Assembly: GCA_031254635.1 (NCBI GenBank)
Contig: JAIRUB010000138.1
Location: 1-8,060 of the forward strand
Direction: 5' to 3'
DNA from: Prevotellaceae bacterium
GTDB taxonomy: Bacteria > Bacteroidota > Bacteroidia > Bacteroidales > UBA932
Length of the DNA stretch: 8,060 bases
Of the stretch, positions 6,294-8,060 are shown piece after piece. Position numbers and translations under genes: made by a program. Every line of letters starts with the position of its first letter. Within the stretch, counting starts at the first letter, position 1. The notes under the pieces are model-generated. The model saw only the letters and a program-made list of their open reading frames with translations, was not told where the DNA came from and made no database searches.

Positions 6294-8060
6294 ATGAAGA
6301 AATTAACACATAATCAAAGTTGCGGGTTACGAGTTACAAGTTACGGGTTACGGGCTTTACCTTGTACCTTTTACCCTTTACCTTTTACCTTGTTGGTATG
6401 CCTGTCTTTAGCATTGTGCGCTCCGGCGCAGGGGCAGCAACTGCGCTGGCACTGGGCGGTGCAGGCGATGAGTAAGCAAACGAACCATCTTAGCGCTGTG
6501 CGTTGCGACACAACCGGCAACATCTATCTTTCGGGTAATTTTACCGACACCCTGCGTTTCGATACCCTTGCTGTGTATCCGTCAGTAATTGGGCAACGTA
6601 ATATTTTCTGGGCAAAATTTAATTCAAAAGGAGAAGTCCTTTGGCTGAAGTCGGCAGGAGGCAATAACAACGACTATCCCACAGCCATGAGCATAACCCC
6701 CGATGGTTATATTTACACTGCGGGACTTATAGGAAAAGCTGCCTTGTTCGAAGGACAAACGGTAGGAAATAAAAACGCTAATCTCTTTGTCTCCTGTCAT
6801 AATCCTGATGGAACATTACAATGGGTGAAAAGCTTTGATGCCCTTCGCAGTCATTATATCACAGCCATTGTTGCCGACAGTAGCGGCAATGTATATTTTA
6901 GCGGTTATTTCGACCGCCGGCTAACATTTGACGAGCAACATCAGTTAACCGCTACCGGAGGTCTTAACGCTATGCTTACAAGCCTTGATTCTTTGGGAAA
7001 TCTTCGCTGGACGCAGCAGTTCGACAATGCTTCCGGACAAAGCCGCATTACAGCTCTGCATTTGCAAGGTGATGCCTTGTGGGTGGCAGGACAATCCAAT
7101 ACGAACCTTACCGTTGGAAATACGGCTGTGCAGCCGCGTAATCCGCAGGAGCAGACTGTCTTTTTGACTTGCTGCAATCTTGCCGGCGAAATTATCAAAA
7201 CCTATAGCAATATTATTTCGGGCGGAGCGGCTGAGGTCAGCAGCATAGCCCTTGCCGATAAGGGACTCTTGGTGGCAGGCGGAAATTTTGCCGACTCCCT
7301 GTTCATCGGCGCACACACATTGTTATCGCACGGCAACAGAGATATGTTTGTGGCTGCTATCGACACGCTGGGCGGAGTCGCATGGCAACAACAACTCGGC
7401 AGCGCGGCTTACGACAAATTGTTTGAAGTGGTTTACCACTCATGGCAGCATATTATCGCTACCGGATTGTACGCCGGAACGCTGATGGTGGGCATCGACA
7501 CTATCGCCCTGAGTAATGATTTTTGCGATGTGTTCGCCGCTTCATTCAACCTCGAAGGGCAGCCTCAGGAAATAAATATTATGGGCGGAACAGCCGAAGA
7601 ATATCCACTCTCGATTGCCCGCGATCCGGAAGGACATATTTTTGTTGCCGGTATTTTTCGCGATACCACGGGCGTAAATACCACAAGATTGGTAACCGCC
7701 ACCGGCAAGAACGAGCTTTTTTTAGCTAAACTCTACCACTGCAATAAACACCGGATTGTGTTTTCCTGTGATACGGTGTTTAGCGAGGGGACTCGCCTGA
7801 CTTTGAAACTCAAAGACAACTATAAAAATTATACATGGGACGATGGGGCTTCTCAATCGCCGATGTATATTATCGAGTACAGCAAAACTTATCAGGTATT
7901 GGTGAGCGATTCTATAGGCTGTGTTTACCGCGATTCCATTACTATAAGGCAGGAGCCGCTTATCCCACAACTGCAAATACGCGCTGATTTACCCTTTAAA
8001 TTCCAAAAAAACAACACTGTTGCGAGATTTGCAAAACAAATTGAAGCAATAACGCCATTT
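6294..8060 (+). CDS. Secreted seven-repeat beta-propeller protein with Ig-like domain (3' end off window)
   Basis: The frame is open for 589 codons from the ATG at 6294 to the right edge. Residues 1-47 are an unusually long signal peptide: MKKLT, then a repeat-encoded stretch (6-32), then the hydrophobic core LLVCLSLALCAPAQG. Seven repeats of about 62 residues start near 67, 131, 191, 253, 317, 379 and 439. Each has a strand like 'D..GNIYLSGNF.DTL.F', and most then have 'lF.A.fd..G...W....'. This is the SBBP type of propeller, and seven units suit a complete seven-bladed ring. Residues 491-550 form an Ig/PKD-like domain (CDTVFSEGTRLTLKL, YTWDDGAS, YQVLVSDSIGCVYRDSITI). By analogy with its neighbour a T9SS sorting domain would be expected further on, but it is not in view. 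Residues 560-589 look different in composition. The gene follows the Ig/PKD gene after 21 bases, probably in one operon. No enzymatic motif was seen; function unknown. Confidence 0.88.
   Translation, partial: MKKLTHNQSCGLRVTSYGLRALPCTFYPLPFTLLVCLSLALCAPAQGQQLRWHWAVQAMSKQTNHLSAVRCDTTGNIYLSGNFTDTLRFDTLAVYPSVIGQRNIFWAKFNSKGEVLWLKSAGGNNNDYPTAMSITPDGYIYTAGLIGKAALFEGQTVGNKNANLFVSCHNPDGTLQWVKSFDALRSHYITAIVADSSGNVYFSGYFDRRLTFDEQHQLTATGGLNAMLTSLDSLGNLRWTQQFDNASGQSRITALHLQGDALWVAGQSNTNLTVGNTAVQPRNPQEQTVFLTCCNLAGEIIKTYSNIISGGAAEVSSIALADKGLLVAGGNFADSLFIGAHTLLSHGNRDMFVAAIDTLGGVAWQQQLGSAAYDKLFEVVYHSWQHIIATGLYAGTLMVGIDTIALSNDFCDVFAASFNLEGQPQEINIMGGTAEEYPLSIARDPEGHIFVAGIFRDTTGVNTTRLVTATGKNELFLAKLYHCNKHRIVFSCDTVFSEGTRLTLKLKDNYKNYTWDDGASQSPMYIIEYSKTYQVLVSDSIGCVYRDSITIRQEPLIPQLQIRADLPFKFQKNNTVARFAKQIEAITPF
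6324..6388 (+). repeat. Two heptamer tandem arrays inside a signal-peptide coding region
   Basis: Four 7-base units of the form RRGTTAC (GGGTTAC, GAGTTAC, AAGTTAC, GGGTTAC; 6324-6351) are followed, after GGG, by a 6-base CTTTAC and four units like CTTTTAC (CTTGTAC, CTTTTAC, CCTTTAC, CTTTTAC; to 6388). They encode residues of about 11-32, between MKKLT and the hydrophobic core of the propeller protein. Seven is not a multiple of three, so gain or loss of one unit would break the frame; three units would keep it. Confidence 0.8.

Noticed and set aside
6324..6388. CRISPR-like array
   Set aside because: The units are 7 bases and contiguous, with no spacers. They are simple tandem repeats.
6941..7316. 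Overlapping minus- and plus-strand frames of 60-123 codons inside the propeller gene
   Set aside because: They fall wholly inside the 589-codon propeller frame, whose seven regular repeats show it is the real reading. They are shadows.

Overview
The window looks like a chromosomal segment of a Bacteroidota bacterium. The evidence is a C-terminal type IX secretion (T9SS type A) sorting domain, RHS/YD-repeat proteins of the Bacteroidota type, two promoter -7 boxes reading TATCTTTG (the phylum consensus is TAnnTTTG), and A-rich leaders mostly without Shine-Dalgarno sequences. I cannot name a genus. Five genes fill almost all of the 8060 bases, and there is no gene-free stretch over 300 bases. 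No RNA gene, CRISPR array or complete mobile element was seen.

Left half, minus strand (4498 down to 1): a three-gene operon read right to left. First is a putative outer-membrane beta-barrel protein (3188-4498). After 32 bases comes a 1001-residue exported YD/RHS-shell protein whose N-terminal part resembles the SpvB/TcB style (150-3155). After 2 bases comes the first 49 codons of a further exported protein (1-147), which looks like the N-terminus of a Bacteroidota RHS-core protein and runs off the window. A two-piece RHS shell behind a barrel protein suggests an exported RHS particle, split in the way TcB/TcC toxin shells are split. Any toxin tip and immunity gene would lie beyond base 1.

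Middle (4499-4613): a short divergent intergenic region. Two back-to-back -7 boxes read TATCTTTG, and an 8-bp inverted repeat plus several TCATAA motifs lie between them. The leftward box lies inside the 5' end of the barrel gene's open frame. A perfect signal peptide begins 32 bases after that box in a different frame, so the barrel gene appears to carry a one-base deletion at a T7 (or G4) run.

Right half, plus strand (4614-8060): two tandem secreted-protein genes 21 bases apart. The first (552 aa) has a signal peptide, two Ig-like domains, a PKD domain and a T9SS sorting domain. The second (589 codons visible, running off the right edge) has seven beta-propeller repeats of about 62 residues followed by an Ig/PKD-like domain. 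Its signal-peptide region is built over arrays of 7-base tandem repeats. Its last roughly 35 codons change character and may mark a gene junction or inserted element.

Sampled rows show lower GC in the minus-strand shell and barrel genes (about one third) than in the plus-strand genes (about one half). The RHS-core fragment at the left edge is GC-richer again.
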